Of a stretch of 64,000 bases of DNA, positions 1 through 12,896 are shown in pieces. The notes under the pieces are model-generated. The model did not search any database and was not told the origin of the DNA. It was given only the letters and a program-made list of their open reading frames with translations. The position numbers and the translations under genes are program-made. Source of the stretch: Rhyacophila brunnea (Eukaryota > Arthropoda > Insecta > Trichoptera > Rhyacophilidae); assembly GCA_022495005.1 (NCBI GenBank), contig JAGYXB010001571.1, positions 1-64,000 of the forward strand, read 5' to 3'. Positions within the stretch are counted from its first letter, which is position 1, and every line of letters starts with the position of its first letter.

Positions 1-1767
1 AAATTAATTTCTATAAAATATCAATAGTTAATGAATAAACTTTCTCATTTAGGAATCAACTAAAAATACTCTGGTATATTCTATAAAAAAGACACGAGCG
101 TTTTTGTGTGGTCAATTGATAACATGTAATAAATTTTAACACATAAACTATTAACATAGTAGGTACTGATACATTTTCGTGATACTGACTCTGGGTTTAC
201 ATTAATTTAACAGGGGCCTTGTTTAACAAGGTTTATGATCGTTTAAGACGTTTAAGTAGAAATGGTTAAAACCACGCCGCTATATATATAATAATACCTA
301 CTAAAATCGGTATTAACACCTAATTAACGGCCCACATGCTCGTCGGTGTTTTCGGTCGTCGGCCGAATTTTTTTAATTTTTTTTTAAACGGTACATGTTC
401 AAACACGCGCGTCAATATCATTTTACTCCCTACTTTAATTATAGTTTGTCAATTTATGGCTACGGCCGTATGTTGTAGCTTAACCACTAGGGAATGACAA
501 AAAAATGGCGTATTTTAAAAAAACACTACCTTATTCTTAGGTCAATAATTGTTATAAAGCAATCATTATTCATAAAATGTTTATCACACTTGAATGGTCA
601 AAGACATAGCTTATAATAAGTATCTTTAGAATCATCTTCAAATGTGGTAATCTTGCCGATTTTTTAAATAATAAAATGCCTAATTCTTGTCAAATTTGGG
701 ATCACAGAGATTATCAATATAATTTTGCTATCGTGAATTTTTACTAAAATTATCTCGTCATAAATTATACTAATGGTTTTATAAATGCGTTTAAAAATTA
801 ATAAATGTAAAAAATCTTAACACCACTGCACAGTTATGTACCGAAATGACTATATTCTAAAACATTAGAGCGAGAGGTTTAAAAGAATACTATTTTATGT
901 AACAAAAATGCTTTATGCAGTCATCAAATGTTTAAAATAAATATGAAGGATAATAAGGCTTCAAAATTATATAAATAGATTATCTACAACGTTTAAGGAG
1001 TGTCCAGGATCATGGTTTGAAAACACAATAAATACTCAATTTTGACCTACGACGAGCATGTTCCCCCTTAATAGATACAACAAAAACTTTTATATTTTCC
1101 TTACTAGATATTTGCCACCCGGTTTGGTGTCACATACATTTAAAAAGATATCACTAACATAATAATATCTGGTGAATATTCAAAAATATAAGTTAAATTA
1201 AATTAGAAAACACTATAAGTGCCTCAAGCTAGTCAGACAATAATTATATTTTCAACAAAGCACTTGCGTTAGATTTAATAAGTTGCAAATAATTCCAGTA
1301 TTGCCCAAGTTTCAAAGATGCAAGATAATAAGTATATGTGTTTCTGAATAGAATACATACTCCTACGGAAATAAATATCCACCTAGTGAATAATAATATT
1401 ATAATACCGGTATCTTACTGCCGGTTAGTAAGAATACGTATAATTTAACAAGAATAAGATATTTACTGAGATTAGAATTTTCAATGAATTAAAGGAAATT
1501 TGCACATTTTCTCTTGTGATATTGCTATACTAAATTAAGATAACTAAATACATAATATAAAGCACAATTAAAATTACAATGAAACTAATATTATGTAAGA
1601 ATTTGCCGACTATAATAAATGTATAGCTATTACCTATATACCAAACTGTGATTTGTTGAACTTGAAAATAATATCTTGATTCAAAAACGCATAGTATGCA
1701 TAGTTGACGGACGAGGATCCAAGATTCGACCGGCACCAATATATTTCCATTATTATTTCTAATACAT
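1..1767. other. AT-rich DNA without recognised genes
   Basis: Very AT-rich with short runs of A or T. No reading frame resembles a protein and I see no repeat family with defined ends. Confidence 0.6.
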
Positions 1768-2010
1768 GCCCACGCGGCTTAAGCGTCGGTTTATAATATC
1801 GTGGGTCCCAGGTTCGAATCTTTGGTCTGACAAATATACATATTGTTTTTCAATTTGTTTTTGAAGTCAGAATATGGACCTAATAGATTGAGAAGTGGCT
1901 AACATTTCTCGTAAAAACGAAATCTGTTAAAACAACCTCCACTCCGTGGAGGCCCATATTATGATCCTCTAAAGCTAAAGATCGAACATGGTGAAATACT
2001 AGTAGTATTC
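1768..2010 (+). repeat. tRNA-derived SINE, copy 1
   Basis: The head resembles a tRNA gene: a GCCCACG start, a box A-like CGGCTTAAGCG near 1775 and a box B GGTTCGAATC at 1811-1820, the internal RNA polymerase III promoter elements. A tRNA-unrelated body follows, with the palindromic CCTCCACTCCGTGGAGG, ending in GAACATGGTGAA plus a short AGTA-type tail. Copy 2 at 12860-13755 on the minus strand has the same order of blocks and a clearer tRNA head. CTAATA flanks both ends and may be a target-site duplication. No protein is encoded; such elements are copied by LINE enzymes. Confidence 0.8.
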
Positions 2011-2249
2011 CTAATAAGTATGATTTTGAAGTATTCCAAATTGTGTATTATTGAATAAATAGAATTTAATTATAAAATAGTAGCTTATTAGCATGTGTCA
2101 GTAGGTACAATGAAACAGTAATTGTTAAACGATCCTAATGAGAGTCTAGGAATTAAGAATTACCCTTATCAGTCTTATCACAAATAATAAAATTTTGAAA
2201 ACATATCAGACGCATATTGTTGGTTAATTGTTGTGTGATTAAGTATGAC

Positions 2250-2420
2250 ACAAGTTGCTTAAATGGTAGCTTAAGTAAGCACTCAAGCTGGAATCCGACG
2301 GATGCAGGTTCGAGACCCGAGCAGTACCAATATGTCTTCTAATGTGTATGTTTTTGAAGTGTTAAATTATCTATGAACAATATTTGAATTGGATAGAATC
2401 CCTGCCCAAAACCAGTGTCT
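2250..2420 (+). repeat. Second tRNA-like SINE head
   Basis: A TAGCTTAAGTAAGC segment followed by GGTTCGAGACC (2307-2317) resembles the A and B boxes of a tRNA-derived SINE. The body differs from copy 1, so this is a different subfamily or an old copy. It cannot be a functional tRNA gene: I see no acceptor stem. Confidence 0.4.
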
Positions 2421-2566
2421 CACCAAGATCGGATGATTATTTAAAATTTTAAAGGAACTATGTATATACCTAGTATCTACGAGAATTTTCTAACGCAATA
2501 AATCGAACAATTGAATGTATTATCCCATCCGTATGTATTGAATTTCCCGACCATATCCAATCCTAA

Positions 2567-2645
2567 TAAGATCATATGGGCCTCTACAGAGTGGAGGTTT
2601 GTTTTAACAGATTTTTGTTTTTACGAGAAGTAATGTATTAGCAAC
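2567..2645 (-). repeat. Truncated SINE 3' body fragment
   Basis: The segment containing ATATGGGCCTCTACAGAG and TTTTAACAGATTT is the reverse complement of the body of the SINE at 1768-2010. Only the 3' half is present, the usual outcome of truncated retrotransposition. Confidence 0.65.
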
Positions 2646-5349
2646 GTGAAAAACTAGTGACCCAGTCAAACACGTTCAAATTATGTGACTAGTGGGCACC
2701 CTTACTTTTTATAAAAGATATATTGTTTTTTTTTAACTCTTTACGGTTTTCCGTGTAACCAGAGTATTATTAAACGAGGTTAATTATGGCAATGCAACAC
2801 ATAACAATGATGCAATAACGGTTGTTACAATCGAATCAATGATAATGAATTCATATAAAAAAAAGTTTACATCGCGCTGCCAGTAGCAAACGTGTGGGTA
2901 CGTGCCAGTGAATCGTTATATAGCAGCTATGAACAATCTTTTTAGCAGTACTTACCTAGGCCTAATTTATGTGGGTACCTTAATCTAGAAAACAATTATC
3001 ATAAACAGCTCAGAAACATCAGAACATTCCATAAGCAATATAAAACTGACAACCTATAAAAACAATGTCTGTTATTAGTAGCTCCCTTCCAAGTCGACTC
3101 GATAATGGGTAAATTTTCCGAAAAAAAGGTTACATCACATGCGAGGTTGGTGGTGTGTCGTGATATGCGTGAGGTGACCAGTGTGGTTCTGATACAATTA
3201 AATACCAAGTAAAATGAAACTGCACACTTCTTGACCGTGGCGCGAGCTGACTGTGAGCTCACGCCCCTTATGTGTTTCTAGATTTAAGTAGCACGAGTAC
3301 AAAACATGTTTAAATACTCCAGTAATTCTCTACTCTACTCTGTATTGCTATAAAATAATATGAAGATAGATCTCAGTGTCAACATTAGTGAGATACTTAG
3401 TTGATACTGTATGTTGATAGTAAGCGTGCTGTTTGTAGTCAATATTCTCAGAATATCACTGCGCAGTTTAGTGGCGAATTAGTGAAATGTTTGACTTAAA
3501 TTATCTCCGAAACCGACCGAGGAAGAATCGATTGGCGAAAATTACAGATCGAGTGGGTCAATAACAAAAAAGATCGCCTATTAACCAAGCCTATAGCGGC
3601 GTTAACTACTGTCCAACAAGATCTTCTTGGCTACGTGTTAAAACTGTGAACTAACAAGCTCCTCCCATTTTTAACCGCACTTCGATTGAAGCGCCTTCCG
3701 GTTAACGACGAGTTGTCTACGTGTTAAAACTGTGAACTACTAAGACTCCTATTTAGTCGACGACAGCGACTTCCGGCTTGTCCCGAAATCTTCTTGTTGG
3801 ACTAAAGCCACACGTAGGTCCCATCCGCCTCGTCACACAATATGTTATTATGCCTACTAGACTCTCGCTCTCAGCCTTGCTCTGGTAGTCTCAGCCAAAA
3901 TGTGTATACGGCATTAGACTACGTTGTATTTAGGTTGAATGGTCACATCATTCGTTAAATTGACGTCCGCACCTGTAGGCTTTGCTCTCCTAAGTGCTTC
4001 CGAAAAAACTTTCACATAAAGCAACTACGTTGGTTAGGAAACTGGTCATCAGGAAAGCTGCTTCTTTTTAAAACTTTAAATTTTACAAATGTTCATTGTT
4101 ATTTTAAATGATTTTAAAATCATTTTACATAGTTAATGTAATTAATTATTAGAGAGTACAAGGATTTTTTCGCATATTTCATTAATTTGTGGGCCGCAAT
4201 AAATGGCATAGAGGGCCGCTGGTTGTGCATCACTGGCTCAGAGCAAAAACCGTGAGCTACCGATGCAGAAATTCTGCGAATTTATTACGGATAATAATGT
4301 TTGAAAAATCAGTAATGTAAAAAGATATCCGCGACAAAATACAAAGTGGAACACGCCATACAACGAGATATCGCCTTATCGAATCGGAAGATATTACTCA
4401 AAAAAGTTAACTCGGTCGGCCTCCTTTGCCGAATTTATTTGCAATTGACTATATAAAAGTTTTCGACGAATCTATACCGCCATTTCAATTTATTGAGGTT
4501 TTCTTTATTTTTTTTTTAAACAAGTGTATAACAATTTCAATTTGACCTATTATAGAAATCAATACACTGGTGCTCGCATATAATAATAAAAACAAGTTGT
4601 CAAAAGACACGCCTTAATATTGGGATTGGCAAAACTTTCTAAGATAAGAGAATCTGTGATCATTGAATCAAAAGTAACGATTACGATATTTGAATAATTT
4701 AAATAAATAAGACACATTTTAAATGTACAACTAAATGTCACTCAATGTAAATATAGGGTTATCAAATAAAAGATATATATTTTTATTTTAACTATCAATA
4801 TGTTGATTGTGTCACGACCTGTGTGACATGTTGCAACATCTTGCTGTAACCACATAATATCGTCCAGATCAAAATCATCTAATTCATGTCAGAAAAATCA
4901 GTAATCATGTTTTTGTAGCGTTCTCCATTGACAGTAACTGCATTGCCATTTTCGTTTTCAAAAATATTATGATTCAACTACACCTCTAGACCATAAACCA
5001 CACCAAACTGTTAATGTGTTGTAAACTGTGGATATAAGGTGTTTCAATAATAGCATGTAGGTTTTCATTAATCAACAAAAGCGACAATTGCGCTTATCTA
5101 CGAAGCCATTTAAGGCGAAGTCTTTACCTACCAGACGGAAAATATGAAGCTTGCAATTTGAGACATTTTTTTTGATAAATTTACAAACACAGTCAAAGAT
5201 AAACTTAGAAAAGTAAGAAACTGTTATAAAATGTGAATTCGTCAAAGGACCCCATCTTATTATAACATATTATATTAATTTATGGTCATATTTATTATTA
5301 AAATTTAGTTTTTTAAGTTTTTTCTATGCTGTACCAAAGAGATTTTTGA
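2646..5349. other. AT-rich DNA without recognised genes
   Basis: No coding region recognised. A stretch at about 3155-3200 (GCGTGAGGTGAC, then GTGTGGTTCTGATA) is matched at about 47590-47635, so both are fragments of one dispersed repeat. A 28-bp word containing CTACGTGTTAAAACTGTGAA occurs twice (about 3632 and 3716). Confidence 0.5.
4185..4235 (-). mobile_element. Terminal remnant of a hAT-like element
   Basis: The stretch holds GGGCCGCAAT and GGGCCGC and ends GTTGTGCATCACTG, the reverse complement of a CAGTGATGCACAAC-type hAT terminus. The opposite end was not found, so this is an old fragment. Confidence 0.35.
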
Positions 5350-5355
5350 CTACAA

Positions 5356-5503
5356 TGCGAAATCTTTACGGTGATAGGCGGCGGCTTGGAGAACTACATA
5401 CCCTCCTCTCGTGTTTTCAGTACTTTTAATACTTCGAAATCGAAAACCATAGACAAGATTTAACACGAGCGCCGCCGCCAGGAATCACATTAAAGATTTC
5501 GCA
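5356..5503. repeat. Foldback (short inverted-repeat) element
   Basis: TGCGAAATCTTTA at 5356 is mirrored by TAAAGATTTCGCA at 5491-5503, and GGCGGCGGC at about 5378 by GCCGCCGCC at about 5471. The arms enclose about 90 bp. The GC-rich inner arms stand out in AT-rich surroundings. This looks like a small foldback or MITE copy; I could not define a target-site duplication. Confidence 0.5.
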
Positions 5504-5511
5504 GTCTAATT

Positions 5512-8019
5512 CATAGTTTTAATATCTTTTATATGTATTTAAAAAAAAAAAACGATTTTTATAAAAATATAAATGTGCATAACTTGAAATCCTTTTTGTT
5601 CCAGATCTCTTCTAGCAAATCGGCCGATGAATTGAAGAACGCGTCTCGAGCGAAGAATTGCAATATCCATGAACGCAGTTTTGATAGGCATTTCTTGCCA
5701 AAAAAATGAATTAAATAATATACAGTAGTATTAATATACGTCGTTTGATTGTGCTATTCGCAGACTCAATGATAAATAATTCCAGTTTTGTTGGCGTTCG
5801 CGAACGAATCCGCATAGTGTGCATTGAACTGAATTCATAATGGAATATGTATATTATTGAATGCCACCGAGAATTAAATTGTATTATGTTGCATTTTCAC
5901 CAGTGGCTTATTTAGAATGTATTGTTTGTTATAGGAACAGAGACACTGCGCTCAATATAGTTATATCCCAGTGGCGAAGACTCCATACTAGGCGATTATT
6001 TAAAGCCTACCTTATTATTAAGAAATATAATTTTTAATAACTTAGACGTTCCAAAGGTAAAAAAATACCAACAGTCATCTTTCTATAAGTATTGCATTTA
6101 GGATTCACAGACATCTATATATTATATCCAATTCTATAGAATCTTCTACTAACACAGCTGCTTGGGATAATCCAAAGTTTTGTTGCATGTAGTTTGATAC
6201 GATTAGTCCTTGAGATCTTAGCAATGTCTGCTTTATATATGAAACGACTGAAGCTTCCAACGACTATGTTATTTTACGCACATTTGACTTGGGTGGTCTA
6301 TTGGATAAGAAGACCAGCTAATGAGTCCATATATTTTTTCAGCACAATTTCGACTTGCGCTTCAACCGGTTAGTCATTACTTTTATTTAGAAAAACATCT
6401 GTTAGGAAATTGTATCAGTAAAATCCTGAAGATGAAACAAAATGCAAATTGAAGTCATGTAAGTATGGACGTCCAAGGACTTTGTTTCAGTTACCTACTA
6501 CAGCCTACATTTCTTCATCAGGCAACCTTCGTTAGTTTAAAGTAGTTTGTTTTTACCATGAAGTATTTTTTATGATCATGATTAAACATGAACATTATGA
6601 TTAAAGCAACATACTCATTGTATTACACTAAAAAGAATTAATAGATTTAGAAACTCATTAAATTATATATATTATACTTAAGTATTATAGGAAAGAAGAC
6701 CAATATTTAATTAAAATTTAAATATTCTATATTTTGTTAAATTTACTATATCCAGTTACTCATCTGTTTTTACAGTATTACAACACTTGGAAGAAGTAGT
6801 GTAGCTGATAAAAGAGTGGGGCAGGTAGGGGGCAAGTCTAGTTTTACATATATTATACTGCGCAAATAAAAATCCAAGATAATGGTAATAATAGTTTAGT
6901 TTTATTTTCATCATAATAAACGCATACAATAACTGGTTTAGAAGATACCCGATACACCCACATTGATCGGTCCAACTAACCCCTATGAAACAAAAATTTC
7001 AATTAGGCATCTAAAAATCTTATTTGATTCTGGTGCAATTTATACCCACGGTAAATATTATTACATATTATAATATGAAAGTCTACACACTCGATTTATT
7101 ATAGTAAATTTTTCATAATATTTGGTACTCGTTCATTAAAGTAGGTCATTTAGAGAATAAGTATAATAAATTGATAAATATTTCCACATTGTACTGCAAT
7201 TATATAAGAAGATGGTGTACATTTTATTTCACATCGTTCATACAAATTATAATACGTAACTGGTCCAAGAATTCCAATTAGAAAGTGAAACCGTTGATTG
7301 CCAAATAAACAAAAAAATGTGGGCTAAATAGTAGATGATCTTCCATTGAAGATTGCTTTGAAATAATATCAATACAGAATGACTTTGATGAATTATAATA
7401 ACCAAAAGTAAACGAAGGTACATACATAATAGAGAGATATTAAAATAATTAATATTGAAACAAGATAATATAATATTATGATGAAATCGTATATTCATCA
7501 ATTATCCAGTCAGTATAAAAAATACATAAGTATAGATGGCTCTGATTTCTCGGGGCATATAGGAAAATGTATCCCCTAATAATCATTTTCACAGTTAAGT
7601 AATCCAAAGCATCAAAGAAAATATTGAAAACTAAGTGATTATCGTAATATTCTTTCAAATTTCACTGTACACAGTAAACGTCCATAAATTACGTCGACAG
7701 AAAATGAGTAAAAATATAATAATAATATTGGATCACTTCTTACTACTCAGTTAAGCCACCTACAAATAATACGAAACATTAGAATGCATAAAAAAAATTC
7801 CCTCCATAGATAGGTTAGGTACACAGTGAATACAATCGTTCGAAGTTTTGCACTATAACTATTACGACTAGTATGAATTATGATATTCCCCTCTTTTTAT
7901 CACGGTTAGTATATTGCCCGGTTACCACGACCTCGAAAATCAAGAATCAACTGTATAAGAAAACGCTGGTTTAGCATACCTTTATTAATTAGGGCTAAAA
8001 GGAAGCATATAATATAGAA
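5512..8019. other. AT-rich DNA without recognised genes
   Basis: No coding similarity. CAGTGGCGAAG at 5969 resembles the start of the 27064-27646 element, but no matching end was found. Confidence 0.5.
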
Positions 8020-8694
8020 CAGTGATTTCCAAACAGTGGTACCTACGGAAAAGATTTAAATGGTATACTTTATCGAAAAAATATTTGACTAATCAGTAAG
8101 TTATTCACGCAGATTTGCCCATCGTACTATAAGTTAGTTATAAGAAAGTAAAGTAATAGGCAAAAAACCGCATTATTTGAATTTGAAAGACAAATATAAT
8201 ATAGTTGACGGGTCAGAAGAAGCAACAAAACTCTCACATCTGATTTTGAATGAAGTTTTTAAAACTGACTGTTCCGAATAATAAAAAAACTCTAATTTAT
8301 CGTGAAAGAATGGGGTAAGTATCTATGCCAGTAGTGTATTATTAATATAGTCTGTCTCTAAAGGTGTACTTACTATTACTAGCAAGCAATGACATTAATA
8401 TAATATGGACGAAGCATCTGGAAAAAAAATGACACTCACTTTTTCGTCGGGTCTGCCGAATGGTTCTGTTCGAACGGGTTCGCTCAAATGAACATTGATA
8501 CTAGAAACTGTTCTAACGTAATAAAGGTCATATTGCTATAAATTCCCGATGCATGATATCGCATAATGGAACTTGCGTGACGTCTACCTATATATGTGCG
8601 AATGTCGCTATGCGCGAATTTACTTGCAAGCTACTGTATTGAGTGCGTTGTCCATTAATAATGTCATTGCTAGCAAGTCTCAAGTTTGGGAAAC
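8020..8694. mobile_element. Probable old hAT-like element, split by a MITE
   Basis: The left end CAGTGATTTCCAAACAGTGG resembles the frequent hAT terminus CAGTGNTTCCCAAAC, and CAAGTTTGGGAAAC at 8681-8694 is a plausible partner in inverse orientation. A complete MITE (8387-8669) lies inside. The interior is degenerate and no transposase was recognised. The pairing of the ends is my inference. Confidence 0.35.
8387..8669. mobile_element. hAT-type MITE, copy 1
   Basis: The terminal inverted repeats start CAATGACATTAATAT and end AATAATGTCATTG. The perfect 8-bp duplication CTAGCAAG flanks it (8379-8386 and 8670-8677). The same family occurs at 48952-49339 and 63163-63517, each with a different 8-bp duplication. 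Non-coding; it must be moved by a transposase encoded elsewhere. An 8-bp TSD fits the hAT superfamily, although the CAATGA terminus is not the most typical one. Confidence 0.9.
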
Positions 8695-10650
8695 AATTAA
8701 ATTCAGACTTTAATATAAAGAAGCAGTGCTATAATAAATAGTTGAACATTGGTATCGTAAATTCTATATGAAAGTCTACTGAGTAAATACTCAATTAATG
8801 ACGGATACATGGACCTGACAATAACCGCGAAAGCCCATAAAACTTATTCGGTAAGCATCACTTTTATTTGGTAATACTTTTGACATACAGTAGTCAGTCT
8901 AAATTACAAAACTTTTGACAATCTCTAAACAGTGCAGTAATTAGGCATAAAATTGCCAATTTACCTGTGAAATCGTAAAAAAAACTCGTCAAAGTAAAAC
9001 TAAAAATTGATGGGTATAGTTTTCTTTAGATCGGCGAATAGGTAAGCGAATGTAACGGTGATGCACTTTTTGCGGGAATGCAATAACACCATTCATTCAT
9101 GATACGACAGGGTTGGCTCAAAATAAAATTACACCGTATAAATTTATCAGTGCACTATTTATGCCAGTCTACAGCCTACGCCATGCATCTACCCTTCGCC
9201 ACTGAAATAATTTTACTAACTTAATCTCACTCGGTCCTGTATGTTTTCTAATATATTATGTCTGATAGATATGTTTCTGAGGCTTTCTCGTAATATGTTG
9301 TTTCTTAAATGAAGAATGCTACGTAGGTATTTTAAATTATATTGAATTAAAACTTGAGCGTGTTAACTTTTACTCCCGATCATATTACATAGGTATACGC
9401 CATGTGTAGAGGGTCAAAATACTGTGAACAATTTAAACTATATATATGAATCTACTTTGGTAGGTACGTACCTGCCTTTATCAATCATCGATTTTTCTTT
9501 ACATGCAGTCAAGTGACACCTATTATTTTACAAAGTATTCTTTATTTAATCGAAAAAGATGTGGGTCGTTATACGCCTAGGGGCATCGACTAAATCGACA
9601 CATTGATTACGTCGGTTATGTCGATCGACTGTGGCGTAAGCCGGTAGCGAAAAGTCGATCTACTTTCTGGCGCATCTAGCCGCCATTGTGTTGCTGAGCT
9701 TGAAAAAAAAAAGTAATCTTGAATGGCAACACTGAAAGGTATAAAATAAAAACACAAAATGGAAGTTTAAGTTACGTGATACGTCAAAAGATTTGGGTCG
9801 AACAAATTCTTTATCAGTCTAACATACTAACTTCTATAGCGATTAAATTCTATATGTCCATACATGCATAATAAGACTGGGAGGGATAGTTAAATAAATA
9901 CGGTAGATTACCGTTAAAATAATATTATTATTTCTCACCTTCCCAAGAAAAGTCGAAATATAATTTAAAAAAAAATGAATCTCCGTCGTGATTTTAAGTA
10001 TCTTAAAACAACATCTAATGCAGTTTGGAATTAACTATACTGCCACTATGCAATTCTCTATCCAACAGTAAAACTGTCCGTATCTAAATTTCATTTTTAT
10101 TCCAGAGTTATTCACAAAATAGCAGCCAATGAAATTATGCGTATTTACAAGAGTGTACTATATATAGTAAAATGCTTACTACAGTGAAAGTAACTTGCTA
10201 CACATACACGGTATACCTACGGCACTGTTAAAATTTTACTTCTATTAGTATGGTTTCTTGGCTTTGTTTTATTTTTACAAAATTATATCTGTCCCACAAA
10301 TATTATATTCATTGTTTTATGTGTTAAATAGGCTAAAATCTTTTGATTCAATTATGTCAAAACTACGATATTTCATTTGCGCTTGGTTCTATCACATTGA
10401 AAATAATATCCTTGATAACCTTAATAAACAAGCAACCTATATTGTAATTAATTGAATTAGTGAAATAGTTATGATGCTGCTGACAAGAAATCAAGATAAT
10501 GATGGCGTCAGCACTAATCCATTTGTTAGTTATTGCACCCTTGCACTGTACGATCTGCACCTATGTTTCACTAAGAATAGATTATAATTTAAAAAAAATA
10601 TATTATATTCTAAAGTGAATAGACGCAAGATTTAATAAGTATGCAATGTA
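8695..10650. other. AT-rich DNA without recognised genes
   Basis: No gene found. It holds the short element fragment at 9149-9204 described separately. Confidence 0.5.
9149..9204 (+). repeat. Terminal fragment of the CAGTGGCGAAGG element family
   Basis: GTGCACTATTTATG, ACAGCCTA and CTACCCTTCGCCACTG match the right end of the element at 27064-27646. Only about 55 bp remain. Confidence 0.55.
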
Positions 10651-11642
10651 AGATTATTTTAATTAAAAACTTGAATTTGAAACACATCAGATAACGTAGT
10701 TATATACGTGGAGACAGTTCTTATAACCACATCATGTCGCTTGTACGCGTAAATTTATTTATAAAAAAATTGTATGTTTTTTTGTTTTCAAAATTTTATT
10801 TGTCTGTATAAAATAATTGTAGGTATTTTTTTATTATGATATATTATATCTCTTCTTCTCTTTTGTGAGGGTAATATTTGTTATAATGTAAATCTCATGT
10901 TGTGAACGTCTTGAATTTAGATTTGTTATGTCCACAATGTTTTGTTTTCTTAAATAAATAAATATATGCGAATCAAAATTACCCTTTGTAAAATGTATTA
11001 GAATCTACTCGTCCGAGGTGACCGTTGAGGTTAGGAGTAGCAAGATATATATTCCAACCTGAATTCGAAAGGAGTTTTATCACCTACTAATATCTATTAA
11101 TCTACTGCATATATAATATATATTATATATGCAGTAGAATAAGATTATTTTAATAAGAAATAAGATTATTTTAATTAAAAACTTGAATTTGAAACACATC
11201 AGATAACGTAGTTATATACGTGGAGACAGTTCTTATAACCACATCATGTCGCTTGTACGCGTAAATTTATTTATAAAAAAATTGTATGTTTTTTTGTTTT
11301 CAAAATTTTATTTGTCTGTATAAAATAATTGTAGGTATTTTTTTATTATGATATATTATATCTCTTCTTCTCTTTTGTGAGGGTAATATTTGTTATAATG
11401 TAAATCTCATGTTGTGAACGTCTTGAATTTAGATTTGTTATGTCCACAATGTTTTGTTTTCTTAAATAAATAAATATATGCGAATCAAAATTACCCTTTG
11501 TAAAATGTATTAGAATCTACTCGTCCGAGGTGACCGTTGAGGTTAGGAGTAGCAAGATATATATTCCAACCTGAATTCGAAAGGAGTTTTATCACCTACT
11601 AATATCTATTAATCTACTGCATATATAATATATATTATATAT
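10651..11642. repeat. Recent direct duplication, 512-bp period
   Basis: 10651-11130 is repeated at 11163-11642 with no difference noticed by eye. A 32-bp joining segment (11131-11162) contains the right arm of a palindrome plus AAGATTATTTTAA, which resembles the start of the repeat. Near-identity means a very recent duplication or an assembly artefact. No protein is recognised in the unit. Confidence 0.9.
11101..11138. repeat. Perfect 38-bp palindrome
   Basis: TCTACTGC and GCAGTAGA enclose a self-complementary AT core. The palindrome sits at the end of the first duplicated unit. In the second unit (11613-11642) the right arm is missing, so it may mark the rearrangement point. Confidence 0.85.
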
Positions 11643-12859
11643 TTTTTTACTACACCTACTATAAAATCAAATAATAATGAGACACCAGTAACTTTTATAG
11701 AGCCCCTCGTATTAACATGGCACACATAACTCCATTTCCTTTATATAATATGTGAATGGAATGATAGTGCACGATTTATTTTTGATTTATTAGAAGAAAA
11801 AAACTTAATAATTGTAATCGCCCAACTGATATGTAGGTATTTATGACTATAAAAAGATAGTCATTTTCATTTGAACTAAATTAAAAAAGTGTCCAATAAA
11901 GAGATTTAAACATTTTATAAATTAGATACATTCTTTCGATTTAATTAAACAACCACAGTATCTAATATGCAAAAGCACTTTTTGATAATATAATACATAT
12001 GACCTTAGTCTAAATATTCCAAATAATTTTAATTATTTTCTTTTATTGTGACAAATCAAAAAAACATGTTGCATGTGCCTGAGCTATAAACGTAAATTGG
12101 CGGTCTTTTTTACGATTCTATTCAATTATACTTCCATATCATTCTTAGCATTTTATTTTGACAAATGAACTAATTATGCATGTAACAGGGTACACGAATA
12201 GCAAATGTTATTGCTATTGAGGTACAGGATATATGGAATTAAAACACGAAAATCCGTAACTAAACTGTGAAAAATCAGACATGTCAAGGTTAATCAAGGT
12301 GCCTCACAGTTTTCAATGACAATCGCAAACATAATACATGAAAAAATACCGACATCGCTTTACACATCTGAAGTAGGTGCATATTGCTTTTATATGAACA
12401 AACATCGTATTTGAATTATTTTAAACCATTAGGTATGTGTTTTAAGTGGTTTGTTTGTTTTTTCATGTAATATTAGGTATCGATGTAACGTTTTTGACTG
12501 AATTTATCGGTTAACGCACTTGTGAAATATAATAAATGTTTTAAATGAAATCCGAAACGGGGAAACTCTGATTTGGTATTAATAATTATTTTGAATAAGA
12601 TGAATACCAACTACCTAGGTCTACTTATAATCGATATGCTGCAAGAAGTCATATCGTTAGTTAAAGCAGACGATATGCTGTCCCTGTCTATTGGCATAGG
12701 TATGTAACATTGTATATAGGTATGTAACATTCATAAATCAGTCAATCACGTAGATTAACTATGAATTTAAGACACTGTCCTTTAAAAACATATGTTTTCT
12801 TAATTTAGATCATTATCAGAACACAACACAAGAACAATATAAATCAAAAACACCTATGA
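11643..12859. other. AT-rich DNA without recognised genes
   Basis: Nothing recognised except a short tandem GGTATGTAACAT at about 12700-12730. Confidence 0.5.
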
Positions 12860-12896
12860 ACTACTACTACTACTTCACCATGTTTGATCCTTAGAG

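Noticed and set aside
2307..2317. Possible true tRNA gene because of box B-like sequence.
   Set aside because: No cloverleaf acceptor pairing was seen, and the context fits a SINE.
5969..5985. CAGTGGCGAAG as the start of another 27064-family element.
   Set aside because: No matching right end within about 1 kb and similarity stops after about a dozen bases.
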